Below are positions 46,021 through 57,813 of a stretch of DNA of 64,000 bases, piece after piece. The notes beneath the pieces were generated by a model. The model had not been told where the DNA came from. It searched no databases and saw only the letters and a program-made list of their open reading frames with translations. How positions within the stretch are numbered: position 1 is the first letter of the stretch; every line of letters starts with the position of its first letter. The stretch spans positions 1 through 64,000 of the forward strand of contig CANJRA010000014.1 in NCBI GenBank assembly GCA_947476625.1, read 5' to 3'. The translations under genes were made by a program, and so were the position numbers. This stretch comes from Fidelibacterota bacterium (GTDB lineage Bacteria; Pseudomonadota; Alphaproteobacteria; Rhodospirillales; Rhodospirillaceae).

Positions 46021-46049
46021 AGGCGCTCAAACCATCGGGCGCCTTTTTG
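46021..46049 (+). terminator. Rho-independent terminator after the coiled-coil gene
   Basis: AGGCGC (46021-46026) pairs with GCGCCT (46039-46044), followed by TTTTTGC. It lies 36 bases after the end of the coiled-coil gene and just before the end of corA from the other strand. Confidence 0.75.
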
Positions 46050-46052
46050 CTA

Positions 46053-47018
46053 TTACAACCAGCCCGATTTCTTGAAGCGCCAATACAGAATGATGCACGC
46101 CCCGGCGATCGTGAAGAGCGCTAACGGATAACCGTAGTACCAATCCAACTCGGGCATGTATTTGAAGTTCATGCCCCAGAGACCGGCAAAGGCCGTCGGC
46201 ACGGCGAACATACCGGCCCAGGCGGCCAGGCTTTTTATGACTTCGTTGTCTTCAATCGTCACCATGGCAAGATTCACTTGCATGGCCGAACCGATGGTAT
46301 CGCGAATGGTATCGATCGAGGAATTGATGCGCGTCAGGTGATAGTAGACGTCGCGGAAATATTCCTGCGAGTTGATACAAACCTGCGGCACGCGGCCGCC
46401 GTAAAGCTTGCCGACCGCTTCCATGAGCGGAAACACGGCATGCTTCATCACCATCACCTTTTGCTTGAGGTCGTAAAGCCGCTCGGTGTTGGCGCGCGCA
46501 GATCCCTTTGTGAAAATCTGGCCCTCAATGGTTTCCAGCTCGGATTCCATTGAATCGACGATCGGGAAGTAACGGTCGACGACCGTGTCCATAAGCGCAT
46601 AAAGCACGAAACCCGCGCCCTGTTTCAGAAGGTGCGGTTCGCTCTCGCAGCGGTCGCGCACACCGACAAAGCGCTGCTGGCTGCGGCTGCGGACCGACAG
46701 CACATAATTGCGCCCGACGAATACGTCGATCTCGCCGATGTTCAATTCATTCTCGATCGCTTCGACAAGCTGAATGACCGCAAAAATAGAGTCGCCGTAT
46801 TCCTCGATCTTCGGGCGCTGATGGCCGACTTGGGCGTCTTCGACGGCCAATTCGTGCAGACTGAACTCGGCCTTCATTTCGGCGAGTTCTTCCGGTGTCG
46901 GGTCTTTCAGCGCAACCCACACAAAACAATCGGGTTTGTCGAGATAGTTACTGATTTCCAGAATAGGAATATCCGCGAGTCTTTTCCCGTCCTGGTAGGC
47001 AATGCAATTGATCAGCAT
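46053..47018 (-). CDS. corA: CorA-type magnesium/cobalt channel
   Basis: 321 residues. A soluble N-terminal domain (HELAVEDAQVGHQRPKIEEY) is followed by a long stalk helix and two C-terminal transmembrane helices. The selectivity motif GMN is present in AGLWGMNFKYMPEL. Homopentamers pass Mg2+ passively down the membrane potential. The positively charged end (YWRFKKSGWL) is typical. It is monocistronic here. Confidence 0.93.
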   Translation of the reverse strand: MLINCIAYQDGKRLADIPILEISNYLDKPDCFVWVALKDPTPEELAEMKAEFSLHELAVEDAQVGHQRPKIEEYGDSIFAVIQLVEAIENELNIGEIDVFVGRNYVLSVRSRSQQRFVGVRDRCESEPHLLKQGAGFVLYALMDTVVDRYFPIVDSMESELETIEGQIFTKGSARANTERLYDLKQKVMVMKHAVFPLMEAVGKLYGGRVPQVCINSQEYFRDVYYHLTRINSSIDTIRDTIGSAMQVNLAMVTIEDNEVIKSLAAWAGMFAVPTAFAGLWGMNFKYMPELDWYYGYPLALFTIAGACIILYWRFKKSGWL

Positions 47019-47238
47019 GAAAAAGGCTCCTGCGGCGTATCCCGATAGCCGAGAGATTACGGCGCTTTACGGCCTTTCTGCCAGCAACAAAGCGCATGAA
47101 CTCGTTATGCCTCGCGACCTGTAATGTAACGGTCATAGTCCCGTCCGTCTTGGGGTTAGGCCGCCTGGGACTGGGGCGATTTAACAGTCCGTTGATACTT
47201 CCCGGGCACTCTTCTTTCACATTTGAGGAGAGTCGCCT

Positions 47239-47848
47239 TTGAGTCTTCCTGCGTCCCGCCATCGTATTCCGCCCGAGATTACGCTCGAACTGGGTTCGAG
47301 TAAGAGCGACTTCATGCCTAAAATCAGCCAGGTCATCGGCAAGGCTGTCGCCGCCAGCGTCAACGACGACGGCGACCCGGCGGAATGGCTGAAAAACCTG
47401 CAATGGTATCTGGCTGAAGGCGATCCCATGATCGTGAATGCCCGGATGGGACGCACACTCGTGGGCTTCCTGGTCCTGGATTACTCCAACGCCGCGTCCC
47501 CCTTTTCGTGGGTCGATGAGCGCTATCGCAACAAGGGCCTCGGCCCCCGAATTCCGTTTCCCGCAGGATATGCTTGGCGAATATGGGTACGTTTTGAAGC
47601 AAACCGGCGTGACGCCGGTGCTGCAGAATGCCTTCTACGTCCTGCATGAACGGGTCGCCGACAAAGCCAATCAGAACGATCCAGAAATGGAAGCCGCGTC
47701 ATCCGCCGCGCAGGCTCGCGAAAGCGTCGAGCGCGCGGGCCCGCGCCGCCTTGTGATCGACGATGGGCAGTGGGTAGGTTTCTCCCATCACGATTCCCGC
47801 CGCCTTAAGCTGCCCGTCGGTTGCCTCCCACGGCTTGTGCAGGACTGA
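47239..47848 (+). pseudogene. GNAT-like acetyltransferase gene, frameshifted
   Basis: From TTG/ATG near 47239 the frame gives SLPASRHRIPPEITLELG and reaches FLVLDYSNAASPFSWVDERY, followed by RNKGLG (the acetyl-CoA loop region of GNAT enzymes). At about 47545 the frame leaves the fold. The other frame continues FRFPQDMLGEYGYVLKQTG and VLQNAFYVLHERVADKAN, which reads as the normal C-terminal half. One base was probably lost or gained there. The end of the second frame runs 150 bases into the photolyase gene on the opposite strand, where coding is doubtful. Substrate unknown. Confidence 0.5.
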
Positions 47849-49108
47849 ATCCGGCAAGCCTGCGATCTCCGGCACCCAGCGCCGTACATAGACGCCGTCG
47901 GCATCGAACTTCTCACCCTGCAAGACCGGATTAAAGATGCGGAAATAGGGCGCCGCGTCCGCCCCGCAGCCTGCCACCCATTGCCAGTTGGCGGCATTAT
48001 TGGCGAGATCGGCATCCACTAGCGTGTCCCAAAACCAGTCCTCGCCCGCGCGCCACGGCAGCAGAAGGTGTTTCACCAGAAATGATGCCACCACCATGCG
48101 CACGCGGTTGTGCATCCAGCCTGTGTGCCAAAGCTCGCGCATGCCGGCATCGACGATGGGGTAACCCGTCTGACCACGCTGCCAGCCTTTTAATGCCTTT
48201 GAGTCGCTGCGCCAGGGAAAAGCACTAAACTCCGCGCGCAAAGGTTCTTCGGGGATATTTGGAAAGTGGTACAAAAGTTGGGCGCAGAATTCCCGCCAGA
48301 TGATCTGACGCTTGAAGCTGTCCGCGCCTGTGCCGGGTTCGAGCTGCTGCGCAAGATGCCACAGTTGATGTGGGCTGACGTCGCCAAAGGCAAGATAGGG
48401 CGACAGGCGTGATGTGCCGGTCTCTCCGGGAATATCGCGCAGCACCTTGTACGAGGAAACGTTCTCGCGGAATTCATCCCAACAGGCCAGCGCGCCGGTT
48501 TCGCCCGGCGTCCACATCTCCCGAAATCCGCCCGCCCAATCAGGCGAGGTTGGTTGCAGTTTCCACGATGCCAGCGTGTCACTTTTAAGGCCCGTCATGC
48601 CCGTGAGCTTCTGAGGCGCCGGATACGGTGCGCGTGGCGGCCGCTGCATGGCCGCGCGCGAGAACGGCGTGAAAACTTTAAAGGGATTTCCGGTCTGCGT
48701 TTTTAGATCCCAAGGTTCATGCAAAAGCGTGGCGTTGAAGCTCTCTGCCGCAATCCCAGCTTCCTGCATATCCGCTTTGATGGTTTTGTCGCGCGCGATG
48801 GTCGCGGGCTCATAACAGCGATTCCATACGATGCTCTCACTGCCGGTCTCTTCGGCGAGCGCACGCAGAATTTCCCCGGACGCGCCGTGGCGCAATATCA
48901 ATGGCGCGCCCAAACGGCTTAGTTGCTCACTAAGCACTTTAAGGGATTCATGCAGCCACCAGCGGCTTGCGCCGCCAAGCGGCCAGGGGCCGTCATTGTC
49001 CAGGATGTAAATCGGCACAACGCCGCCGCGGGCGGCTGCGGCGTGCAGGGCAGGATTATCGGCAACGCGAAGGTCGCGGCGAAACCATACGATCGTTGAT
49101 GACGGCAA
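47699..49108 (-). CDS. phr: Deoxyribodipyrimidine photolyase
   Basis: 469 residues: N-terminal antenna-binding Rossmann domain (TIVWFRRDLRVADNPAL) and C-terminal FAD domain with GQTGYPIVDAGMRELWHTG, NRVRMVVASFLVKHLLLPW and NNAANWQWVAGCGADAAPYF, all diagnostic of class I CPD photolyases. It splits UV-made pyrimidine dimers with blue light. The frame and length are normal. Confidence 0.94.
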   Translation of the reverse strand: MPSSTIVWFRRDLRVADNPALHAAAARGGVVPIYILDNDGPWPLGGASRWWLHESLKVLSEQLSRLGAPLILRHGASGEILRALAEETGSESIVWNRCYEPATIARDKTIKADMQEAGIAAESFNATLLHEPWDLKTQTGNPFKVFTPFSRAAMQRPPRAPYPAPQKLTGMTGLKSDTLASWKLQPTSPDWAGGFREMWTPGETGALACWDEFRENVSSYKVLRDIPGETGTSRLSPYLAFGDVSPHQLWHLAQQLEPGTGADSFKRQIIWREFCAQLLYHFPNIPEEPLRAEFSAFPWRSDSKALKGWQRGQTGYPIVDAGMRELWHTGWMHNRVRMVVASFLVKHLLLPWRAGEDWFWDTLVDADLANNAANWQWVAGCGADAAPYFRIFNPVLQGEKFDADGVYVRRWVPEIAGLPDSVLHKPWEATDGQLKAAGIVMGETYPLPIVDHKAARARALDAFASLRGG

Positions 49109-49313
49109 GAACTTGAGCCCCCTCGCAGTAAGAGGGCATGATGATCTACGCCAGCTCTTCCGCCAATCCTAATAGCGGATCATTACTATTATTGGCGGTT
49201 GCCGCGTCGCTGCCCGTTTCCGGATTGGACAGATAATCCAGCAGCGTCCTGCCGCCGGGCGTGGCGCGCCGCCTACCACGTGTATTTGGAGAAATGGGGC
49301 GAATAATCCGCCG
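49109..49313 (-). other. Intergenic stretch with possible gene remnant
   Basis: Between the propeller-like gene and phr. On the minus strand a frame without start codon (TLLDYLSNPETGSDAATANN, stop TAG at 49146-49148) looks coding in composition but has no recognised family, and it directly follows the stop of the upstream gene in the same frame. It may be a decayed C-terminus or chance. Confidence 0.25.
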
Positions 49314-50420
49314 TTATTTCAACGTTTGGTATGCCAGCTTGTCGTTATTGTGCGTGCCGATCCACAGGTCGTTGCCGACCTTCCACGCGAAGGTTGCTCC
49401 GCCGTAGGCTGGCGTGCCCGGTCCGCGCGCAACTTCCGTAACCACCATGGTCTTAGGATCGATCGTCGCGGCGATGAACCCGCGCGGGCACTGCTGCCTT
49501 TCCGGCGAGCCGACCGGCGCCGTGCAGGACGCATCCGAATCGGCTGTGCCCGCGGTGATCAGTTTGTTATCGGGTGTAAAGCGCACGTTGTCGGGCGTGA
49601 AACCTTCGAGCTGCGCCTCACGCAGCGGCTTCGAGGGATCTTTGCGCGAGAAGGCCATGATCTTGCGCGGGGCGAGGGCCACGACAAAGAACTCATCATC
49701 ATTCGGCGATGTATCGATGCCGTTGTTCACAGGCAGTTCGGTTCCGGGCAGAAGTTTCAAGCCGCTCGATCCCGGCGTCCATTGGTAAACACCACCCGTA
49801 TTGCGTCCCGCGCGCCCGTCCGCGAAGGTCGTGCCGGGGGACAGCATCACAGTGACGAGAAGCGTGCCGTCCTTGAACGCCGCCAAGCTATTGCCCGGGA
49901 AGTTGCCCGGCATCATCAGGCATCCAACCCAGGCGAGCTTGGGCAAGTCACCGTCCATCGCCACGTCAAACACCTCAACCGATTCACGTGCATAAGGTAC
50001 TTGCGACGGCTCACCCGGTCCGCCGCCGCCGTGCAGCACGGCGTACAGCGTATAGTGTCCACCCGCCGCCGGACGCAGGCTCAGGCCGTGGATCACCGCA
50101 GTCGTGGGATCAGGCGCGGTGCATGAACCGTACTTGGCTTTGTCGGGGCGCATGGTGGCCTCGGCCGGGTACAAACTTTTCACAAGCTTTTTTGCGCCCG
50201 CGTCTATGAGGTTGATCCCGCCGCCCGGCACAAAGGAGCTGGTGATCAGAAGCTTCGTGCCGGGAACCTGGACGATATCTTCCGAGTGCCTGACGCCGCA
50301 GATGAAGTTGAGCCCGCCCGCCGGAGCGCAATCGCTTGTCTCCGCAGCCTGCGCATGCGCGCCGAGACCCAGCAGTACGCTCATTGCAATCGTGGCAACG
50401 ACAAACCAATGCTTGTTCAT
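49314..50420 (-). CDS. Secreted beta-propeller-like protein
   Basis: 368 residues with a signal peptide (ATIAMSVLLGLGAHAQAAE) and a strong ribosome site (GGGAGGGGG upstream of 50420). Repeated blocks such as GLNFICGVRHSEDIVQVPG, NNGIDTSPNDDEFFVVALAP and PDNVRFTPDNKLITAGTADS resemble the SMP-30/gluconolactonase and strictosidine-synthase propeller group. Three Cys pairs suggest disulfides. I cannot assign a substrate. The promoter gap upstream is AT-rich. Confidence 0.6.
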   Translation of the reverse strand: MNKHWFVVATIAMSVLLGLGAHAQAAETSDCAPAGGLNFICGVRHSEDIVQVPGTKLLITSSFVPGGGINLIDAGAKKLVKSLYPAEATMRPDKAKYGSCTAPDPTTAVIHGLSLRPAAGGHYTLYAVLHGGGGPGEPSQVPYARESVEVFDVAMDGDLPKLAWVGCLMMPGNFPGNSLAAFKDGTLLVTVMLSPGTTFADGRAGRNTGGVYQWTPGSSGLKLLPGTELPVNNGIDTSPNDDEFFVVALAPRKIMAFSRKDPSKPLREAQLEGFTPDNVRFTPDNKLITAGTADSDASCTAPVGSPERQQCPRGFIAATIDPKTMVVTEVARGPGTPAYGGATFAWKVGNDLWIGTHNNDKLAYQTLK

Positions 50421-50690
50421 GATGTTCCCCCTCCCATGGTTATGCCTCTCGGGACATCAAATCCGCTTACGGGCGAGACGTCAAATCGTGCGTGAGAGCG
50501 CAACCGTCGCCACACCGCGCGGCGGAGAAATATACGCCACCATAAGTATATGAATTAACGCGAGAAAATGGCGGATAGCCGCGCAAGCGTTACATCACAC
50601 GAACATCGACGCGCGCGAAACCGACCGTGGGGCTCCGCTGTCTGCGCGGCATCGATAAGACGGGAGAAGGCGTCATCGCCTTCAAGGTGG
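50421..50690 (-). other. Gap upstream of the propeller-like gene
   Basis: 270 bases. It holds the strong Shine-Dalgarno of the downstream gene at 50427-50437 and an AT-rich stretch with a TATACGCC-like word near 50532. No gene is supported. The right end adjoins the truncated DUF4238 gene. Confidence 0.35.
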
Positions 50691-51119
50691 CTAAGCAGAT
50701 CGGCCGTAGGCGTGCTCCATGGCTTCCATTTGCTGAATTAATTCATCAAAGAACTTTTCAAGCTGATGTTTGTGTCGGAGCGTCCGATAAAGCATGGCGG
50801 CTGCGAAGACACACAACGTAATGTGATCGTCATCGTTAAGCGGCAGATGTTTACTAATCGTGTTGCGAAAAACGCTGGCGTACCGGCCTTCAAGCGTGCT
50901 CAGCGCTTCTTCAATTGAGTAGTCCTTCTTTCCATCGATTTTTAATGTGTAAAGATCGGTTTCGGTAAAGCTATTCGAAGGGGCTCTTTTTTTGCCCTTC
51001 TTTTCGCCCTTTTTGAAAATCCATAAATAAGGATCTTGGTCAGGCGGTGTGTTTGGGTCCACCCATTCACGCAGATAGCACGCCGGAACGTAGTGCTGCT
51101 TGGTCGGACCTTTTGCCAT
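50691..51119 (-). CDS. DUF4238 protein, 3'-truncated
   Basis: About 142 residues from ATG 51119 (MAKGPTKQHYVPACYLREWV, the DUF4238 hallmark). The family is usually 250-330 residues; this frame ends after EAMEHAYGRSA, so the C-terminal half is missing. Base composition is clearly AT-richer than the flanks, and tRNA-Val lies 160 bases away, which suggests the remnant of an acquired island. DUF4238 proteins have no proven function and often lie near mobile or defence genes. Confidence 0.65.
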   Translation of the reverse strand: MAKGPTKQHYVPACYLREWVDPNTPPDQDPYLWIFKKGEKKGKKRAPSNSFTETDLYTLKIDGKKDYSIEEALSTLEGRYASVFRNTISKHLPLNDDDHITLCVFAAAMLYRTLRHKHQLEKFFDELIQQMEAMEHAYGRSA

Positions 51120-51277
51120 TCTATTTAGAGTCCCCAAGCAATAGCTTCTTGCGGCAATTTAATCATGCTGGATAATGTTTTGGGAGGCATCGGCGCCATA
51201 CTGGTTGCAATATATGCAGCCGACGGGGATAGCTGGCTTGGCTAACAGGGTAAGACGTAGGGCGGGCCTGGAGGAAA

Positions 51278-51352
51278 TGGTGGACGGTGCAGGGATTGAA
51301 CCTGCGACCTCTCCCGTGTGAAGGGAACGCACTACCGCTGTGCTAACCGTCC
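51278..51352 (-). tRNA. tRNA-Val (CAC)
   Basis: A complete cloverleaf on the minus strand. Acceptor GGACGGT/ACCGTCC, anticodon loop TTCACAC (anticodon CAC), T-arm GCAGGTTCAATCCCTGC, and encoded CCA. Confidence 0.95.
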
Positions 51353-51673
51353 ATTTATCTCAAACATCGTCCAAGCTTAATTCGGACAAGCGTAACGCGG
51401 ACCTGTCAATTCGGAGGGCCAATAGGGCGAACCGAAGGAGACTCGGTTCTTAAAGTCCGCCCCAGGGCCTGTCAACCGGGCCGGGCGGGGGGATTTCCCC
51501 GATATCCTCCGGTTTATTCCCCGTTCTTTTGATAAAAGGGCGAGACCTGTTGGAAACAGGCACGTTTTGAGGGCCTGTAACTTGGCCTTTATCCCGCCCC
51601 CTTTATCCTGATAATCGGGCGTGTCATTTTCGGCATGTCACGCCCCGCGAAAATCCTGGAAACGCCACACCTT
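51353..51673 (+). other. Gap between tRNA-Val and glmU
   Basis: About 320 bases without a supported gene. One clean 7-bp hairpin, GAACCGA-AGGAGAC-TCGGTTC (51429-51449), is present, with no T-run after it. The glmU promoter should lie in the right half. No ribozyme or riboswitch consensus was recognised. Confidence 0.35.
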
Positions 51674-53047
51674 ATGAGCCAAGCCCCCACCGTCGCCGCG
51701 GCGCCCACTGCAGCTATTGTCCTGGCCGCCGGGATCGGCAGCCGCATGAAATCGGCGCTCCCGAAAGTGATGCACCGCATTGCCGGGCGGCCCATGGTGA
51801 ACCACGTTCTCGCCACCCTGGCGTCCGAGCGCATCACGCCCGTCGTTGTCGTGGTCGGGCCGGACATGGACATCGTGACCAAGGCTGTCGAGCCGCACCA
51901 GGCCGTCATTCAAAAAGATCGTCTCGGTACGGGTCACGCGGTGCTTCAGGCCAAGAATGCGCTGGCGGCTTTTACCGGCGACATCCTGATCGTCTACGGC
52001 GACACACCTTTTGTCGCGGCGGCGACGATTGCCAAAATGCGCACCGCGCGGCTGGCCGGCGATAAGCCCTCGGTCGTTGTGCTCGGTTTCTCGCCGTCCG
52101 ATCCGGGCGCTTACGGACGCCTGATCATGAAAGGCGACAGTCTCGAACGCATTGTCGAAGCCAAGGATGCGACGCCCGAGGAATTGAAATGCGGGCTGTG
52201 TAATTCCGGCATCATACTGGCCGATGCGAACGTGCTTTGGAAACTGCTGGCCGACGTCACGCCTAACAATTCCAAGAATGAATACTACCTCACCGACATC
52301 GTCGGCCTCGCGCGCAAAGCGGGTCTGGCGTGTGGTGTTGTCGAAGGTGCCGCCGACGAGTTGATGGGCATTAACAGCCGCGTCGAACTCGCCGCAGCCG
52401 AAGCCATCTTCCAAAACAATCTCCGCCGCCGCGCGCTGGAAAACGGCGCGACCATGACTGCGCCCGAGACAGTCTATTTATCCGCCGACACTAAAATTGG
52501 CCGCGACGTCGAGATCGGCCCGTTCACTGTCTTCGGCCCCGGCGTCGTCATCGACGACAATGTTTCGATCAAGGGCTTCTGCCATTTCGAGGGCGCGCAC
52601 CTTGCCGCCGGATCTGTCGTCGGTCCCTATGCGCGGCTGCGGCCCGGCGCTGATATCGGCCCCGATGCCCATGTCGGCAATTTCGTCGAGGTCAAGAACG
52701 CGACGCTGGAATCCGGCGCCAAGGTTAATCACCTTTCATATATCGGCGATGCGCGCGTCGGCGCGAAAGCCAATGTCGGCGCGGGAACCATCACCGCTAA
52801 CTACGACGGCTTCAACAAATCTCATACCGACATCGGGGCAGGGGCTTCCATTGGCTCCAACACGGTTCTCGTCGCACCTGTGAAGGTCGGCGACGGCGCC
52901 ATGACCGGTGCAGGCTCGGTTGTGCGCAAGAACGTGCCCGCCGATGCTTTGGCGCTGAACGAAGGCCGCCAGGAAACACGCGAAGGTTTCGCCGCTAAAT
53001 ATCGCAAAACCAAACAGGCGCAAAAAGACGCCGCAAAGAAGAAGTAA
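51674..53047 (+). CDS. glmU: Bifunctional GlmU (GlcN-1-P acetyltransferase / UDP-GlcNAc pyrophosphorylase)
   Basis: 457 residues from ATG 51674, chosen because the family starts shortly before AAIVLAAGIGSRMKSALPK; an in-frame ATG 39 bases upstream is possible. The N-terminal uridyltransferase has the GxGTRMxS-like AAGIGSRMKS, and the C-terminal left-handed beta helix has the hexapeptide repeats and HLSYIGDARVGAKANVGAG with the catalytic His. It makes UDP-GlcNAc for peptidoglycan and lipid A. It directly precedes glmS, which supplies the substrate. Confidence 0.95.
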   Translation: MSQAPTVAAAPTAAIVLAAGIGSRMKSALPKVMHRIAGRPMVNHVLATLASERITPVVVVVGPDMDIVTKAVEPHQAVIQKDRLGTGHAVLQAKNALAAFTGDILIVYGDTPFVAAATIAKMRTARLAGDKPSVVVLGFSPSDPGAYGRLIMKGDSLERIVEAKDATPEELKCGLCNSGIILADANVLWKLLADVTPNNSKNEYYLTDIVGLARKAGLACGVVEGAADELMGINSRVELAAAEAIFQNNLRRRALENGATMTAPETVYLSADTKIGRDVEIGPFTVFGPGVVIDDNVSIKGFCHFEGAHLAAGSVVGPYARLRPGADIGPDAHVGNFVEVKNATLESGAKVNHLSYIGDARVGAKANVGAGTITANYDGFNKSHTDIGAGASIGSNTVLVAPVKVGDGAMTGAGSVVRKNVPADALALNEGRQETREGFAAKYRKTKQAQKDAAKKK

Positions 53048-53052
53048 AACTG

Positions 53053-54877
<1,825 letters not shown>

Positions 54878-54885
54878 ACAGTTCC

Positions 54886-56250
54886 ATGGCAAAATACGAT
54901 TACGATCTCATCACCATTGGGGCCGGTTCCGGCGGCGTGCGCGCCTCGCGGCTTTCAAGCAAATACGGTGCGAGAGTCGCCGTGATCGAGGAAAGCCGCT
55001 ACGGCGGCACCTGCGTTATGCGCGGCTGCGTGCCTAAAAAGCTTCTCGTCATGGGCTCGCATTTCGCACAGCATTTCGAGGATGCAGTCGGCTTCGGCTG
55101 GACGGTTCAGGGCGCGACCCACGACTGGGGCGCGATGATTGCCGCCAAGAACAAAGAGCTCGACCGCCTCGAAGGCGTCTATCAGCGCATGCTGCGCGAT
55201 GCCGGCACGACACTCATCGATGGTCGCGGCGTACTGGCCGATGCGCATACGGTCGAAGTGAACGGCAAACGCGTGACCGCCGATAAAATTCTCGTCGCCG
55301 TCGGCGGCTGGCCGGTGATCCCGGAATTCCCCGGCCACGAGCACGTCATCAGTTCCAACGAGGCCCTCGATCTGCCCCAGCGCCCGAAACGCGTCGTCAT
55401 CGTCGGCGGCGGCTATATCGCCGTCGAGTTCGCCGGGATCTTCAATGCGCTCGGCTCTGATGTGACCATCATCATCCGTTCTGGCCACCTTCTGCGCGGC
55501 TTCGATCATGACGTCAGCGCCACCCTGGCCGAGGAACTTGAAAAAAACGGCATCAAAATCCGCCGCGATTGTCTGCTGCGCTCCATCGAAAAACATAACG
55601 ACGGTTATTCCGTCATGTTCGATATGGGCGAGGAGGTCGTGGCCGACTGCGTCATGTACGCGACCGGCCGTGCGCCCAACACCAAGAACCTCGGCCTCAC
55701 GGAACTCGGCGTTACATTGAACAAGAAGGGCGCGGTCCAGGTCGACGAGTGGAACCGCAGCAGCGTCGAGAACATCTTCGCCATCGGCGATGTCACCGAC
55801 CGCGTCAACCTCACGCCCGTTGCCATCAACGAAGGCCGCGTCTTCGCCGAAAGCTTCTTCAATAAAAATCCGATGACGCTGGACTACACCAACATCGCCT
55901 CGGCCGTGTTCAGCCAGCCGACCGTCTCAGTCGTCGGCATGACCGAAGAAGAGGCGCGCAAGAATCATAAAGTGCGCGTGTTCATCTCGCGCTTCCGCCT
56001 CATGAAGCACACGCTCTCCGGCCGCAATGAGCGCACGATGATGAAACTGGTGGTCGACAAAGCTACCGACAAAGTCCTCGGTGTCCACATGGTCGGCGAC
56101 GACGCGCCCGAGATCATTCAGGGCTTCGCCGTCGCCCTCAAATGCGGCGCCACCAAAGCCCAGTTCGACGCCACCGTCGGCATCCACCCCACGGCCGCCG
56201 AAGAATTTGTCACCATGCGCGACCCCGTGCCGGAGAAAGTGGAGGTCTAA
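54886..56250 (+). CDS. gor: Glutathione-disulfide reductase
   Basis: 454 residues. The FAD site is ITIGAGSGGVRASRL, the redox Cys pair is GGTCVMRGCVPKK, the NADPH site is IVGGGYIAVEFAGIF with the Arg region IIRSGHLLRGFD that favours NADPH, and the C-terminal His-Glu pair lies in GIHPTAAEEFVTM. It keeps glutathione reduced in the cytoplasm. It starts nine bases after glmS and ends at a hairpin terminator. Confidence 0.95.
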   Translation: MAKYDYDLITIGAGSGGVRASRLSSKYGARVAVIEESRYGGTCVMRGCVPKKLLVMGSHFAQHFEDAVGFGWTVQGATHDWGAMIAAKNKELDRLEGVYQRMLRDAGTTLIDGRGVLADAHTVEVNGKRVTADKILVAVGGWPVIPEFPGHEHVISSNEALDLPQRPKRVVIVGGGYIAVEFAGIFNALGSDVTIIIRSGHLLRGFDHDVSATLAEELEKNGIKIRRDCLLRSIEKHNDGYSVMFDMGEEVVADCVMYATGRAPNTKNLGLTELGVTLNKKGAVQVDEWNRSSVENIFAIGDVTDRVNLTPVAINEGRVFAESFFNKNPMTLDYTNIASAVFSQPTVSVVGMTEEEARKNHKVRVFISRFRLMKHTLSGRNERTMMKLVVDKATDKVLGVHMVGDDAPEIIQGFAVALKCGATKAQFDATVGIHPTAAEEFVTMRDPVPEKVEV

Positions 56251-56272
56251 TCCGTACCAGGTACCGATTAAC

Positions 56273-56292
56273 TGGCGGTTTTCCGCCACTTT
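56273..56292 (+). terminator. Rho-independent terminator after gor
   Basis: TGGCGG-TTTT-CCGCCA, then CTTTT. It lies 22 bases after the gor stop and ends the glmU-glmS-gor run. Confidence 0.7.
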
Positions 56293-56412
56293 TGACTGGT
56301 TTCCGGCTTTTTCCCTGGAAAAGCCACCCTTGAGTTATTATAGGGTGCGTTCCTTTTTAACGATCCGGGCCCATATAAGGCCCACCATTCATTCAGACAT
56401 AAGAGACGTGCC

Positions 56413-57804
56413 ATGGCGGCGGCGAAATGGAGCAGAGAGAGCTGGCGGACCAAGCCCATCGTCCAGGTTCCGGATTATCCGGACCAGGCGGTGCTGACGT
56501 CTGTCGAAAAGCAACTCCGCAGCTATCCGCCGCTGGTGTTCGCCGGTGAGGCGCGCCGTCTCAAAGCCGCGCTCGCCAATGTGAGCGAAGGCCATGCTTT
56601 CCTGCTTCAGGGCGGCGACTGCGCCGAAAGCTTCGCCGAATTCCATCCCGATAATATCCGCGACACCTTCCGCGTCATGTTGCAGATGGCCGTGGTGCTG
56701 ACCTTCGGTGCCGCGCTGCCGATCGTTAAAGTCGGCCGCATGGCCGGTCAGTTCGCTAAGCCGCGTTCGGAGGGCAACGAGACCATCGGCGGCGTCACGC
56801 TGCCGTCTTACCGCGGCGACAATATCAACGGTTCCGCGTTCACGCCGGAAGCGCGCATTCCCGATCCGCAGCGCATGGTGCAGGCTTACAATCAGTCCGC
56901 CGCCACGCTCAATCTGCTGCGCGCTTTTGCCCAGGGTGGATACGCCGATCTGCACAAGGTTCATCAGTGGACGCTCGGCTTCATGGCCGATGCCGCCACG
57001 GCGGAAAAGTACAGCCGCTTCGCCGACCGCATCCAGGAAACGCTCGAGTTCATGGAAGCCTGTGGTCTGACCGGCGAGACCGTGCCGCAAATCCGCGAGA
57101 CCGAATTCTACACCTCGCACGAAGCGCTGCTGCTGCCCTACGAAGAAGCGCTGTGTCGTAACGATTCCACGACCGGCCAATGGTACGGCTGCTCGGCCCA
57201 CATGCTGTGGCTGGGTGAACGCACGCGTCAGCCCGATCACGCGCATGTCGAATTCATGCGCGGCATCCAAAATCCTATCGGTGTGAAGATCGGTCCTAAG
57301 ACCACGCCCGAAGATTTGCTCACGCTGTGCGATGCGCTCAATCCCCAGAACGAAGCCGGCCGTCTGACACTCATCAGCCGCATGGGCGCCGATCGCGTCA
57401 CCGAACATCTGCCGACGCTGCTGCGCGCCATCACCCGCGAAGGCCGCAAGGTCGTGTGGGTATGCGATCCGATGCACGCCAATACGGTCAAAAGCTCAAC
57501 CGGCTATAAGACGCGTCAGTTCGACCGCATCCTGGCCGAAGTGAAAGCCTTCTTCGCCGTGCACCGCGCCGAGGGGACACACCCCGGCGGCGTGCACTTC
57601 GAAATGACCGGCCAGAACGTGACGGAATGCGTCGGCGGCACGTCGGCGATTACCGAAGCCACCTTGGCCGACCGCTATCACACCCATTGTGATCCGCGCC
57701 TCAATGCATCGCAGTCTCTGGAACTCGCATTCCTGATCGCCGAAGCTTTAAAAGACGAGCGTGTGCAGCTCGGTAAGGACGCGCGCGTCGCCGTCGCGCA
57801 ATAA
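56413..57804 (+). CDS. aroG: Class II DAHP synthase
   Basis: 463 residues of the plant/Mycobacterium-type 3-deoxy-7-phosphoheptulonate synthase, the first step of aromatic amino acid synthesis from PEP and erythrose-4-phosphate. Marks are [16 protein letters not shown] (metal Cys), [20 protein letters not shown]-like [22 protein letters not shown] and [13 protein letters not shown]. The frame and length are normal. nadE starts ten bases downstream. Confidence 0.94.
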   Translation: MAAAKWSRESWRTKPIVQVPDYPDQAVLTSVEKQLRSYPPLVFAGEARRLKAALANVSEGHAFLLQGGDCAESFAEFHPDNIRDTFRVMLQMAVVLTFGAALPIVKVGRMAGQFAKPRSEGNETIGGVTLPSYRGDNINGSAFTPEARIPDPQRMVQAYNQSAATLNLLRAFAQGGYADLHKVHQWTLGFMADAATAEKYSRFADRIQETLEFMEACGLTGETVPQIRETEFYTSHEALLLPYEEALCRNDSTTGQWYGCSAHMLWLGERTRQPDHAHVEFMRGIQNPIGVKIGPKTTPEDLLTLCDALNPQNEAGRLTLISRMGADRVTEHLPTLLRAITREGRKVVWVCDPMHANTVKSSTGYKTRQFDRILAEVKAFFAVHRAEGTHPGGVHFEMTGQNVTECVGGTSAITEATLADRYHTHCDPRLNASQSLELAFLIAEALKDERVQLGKDARVAVAQ

Positions 57805-57813
57805 GCGACGGCG

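Noticed and set aside
50627-50821. Small plus-strand open frame overlapping the DUF4238 gene
   Set aside because: It overlaps a recognised domain on the other strand and lacks a ribosome site and any family pattern.
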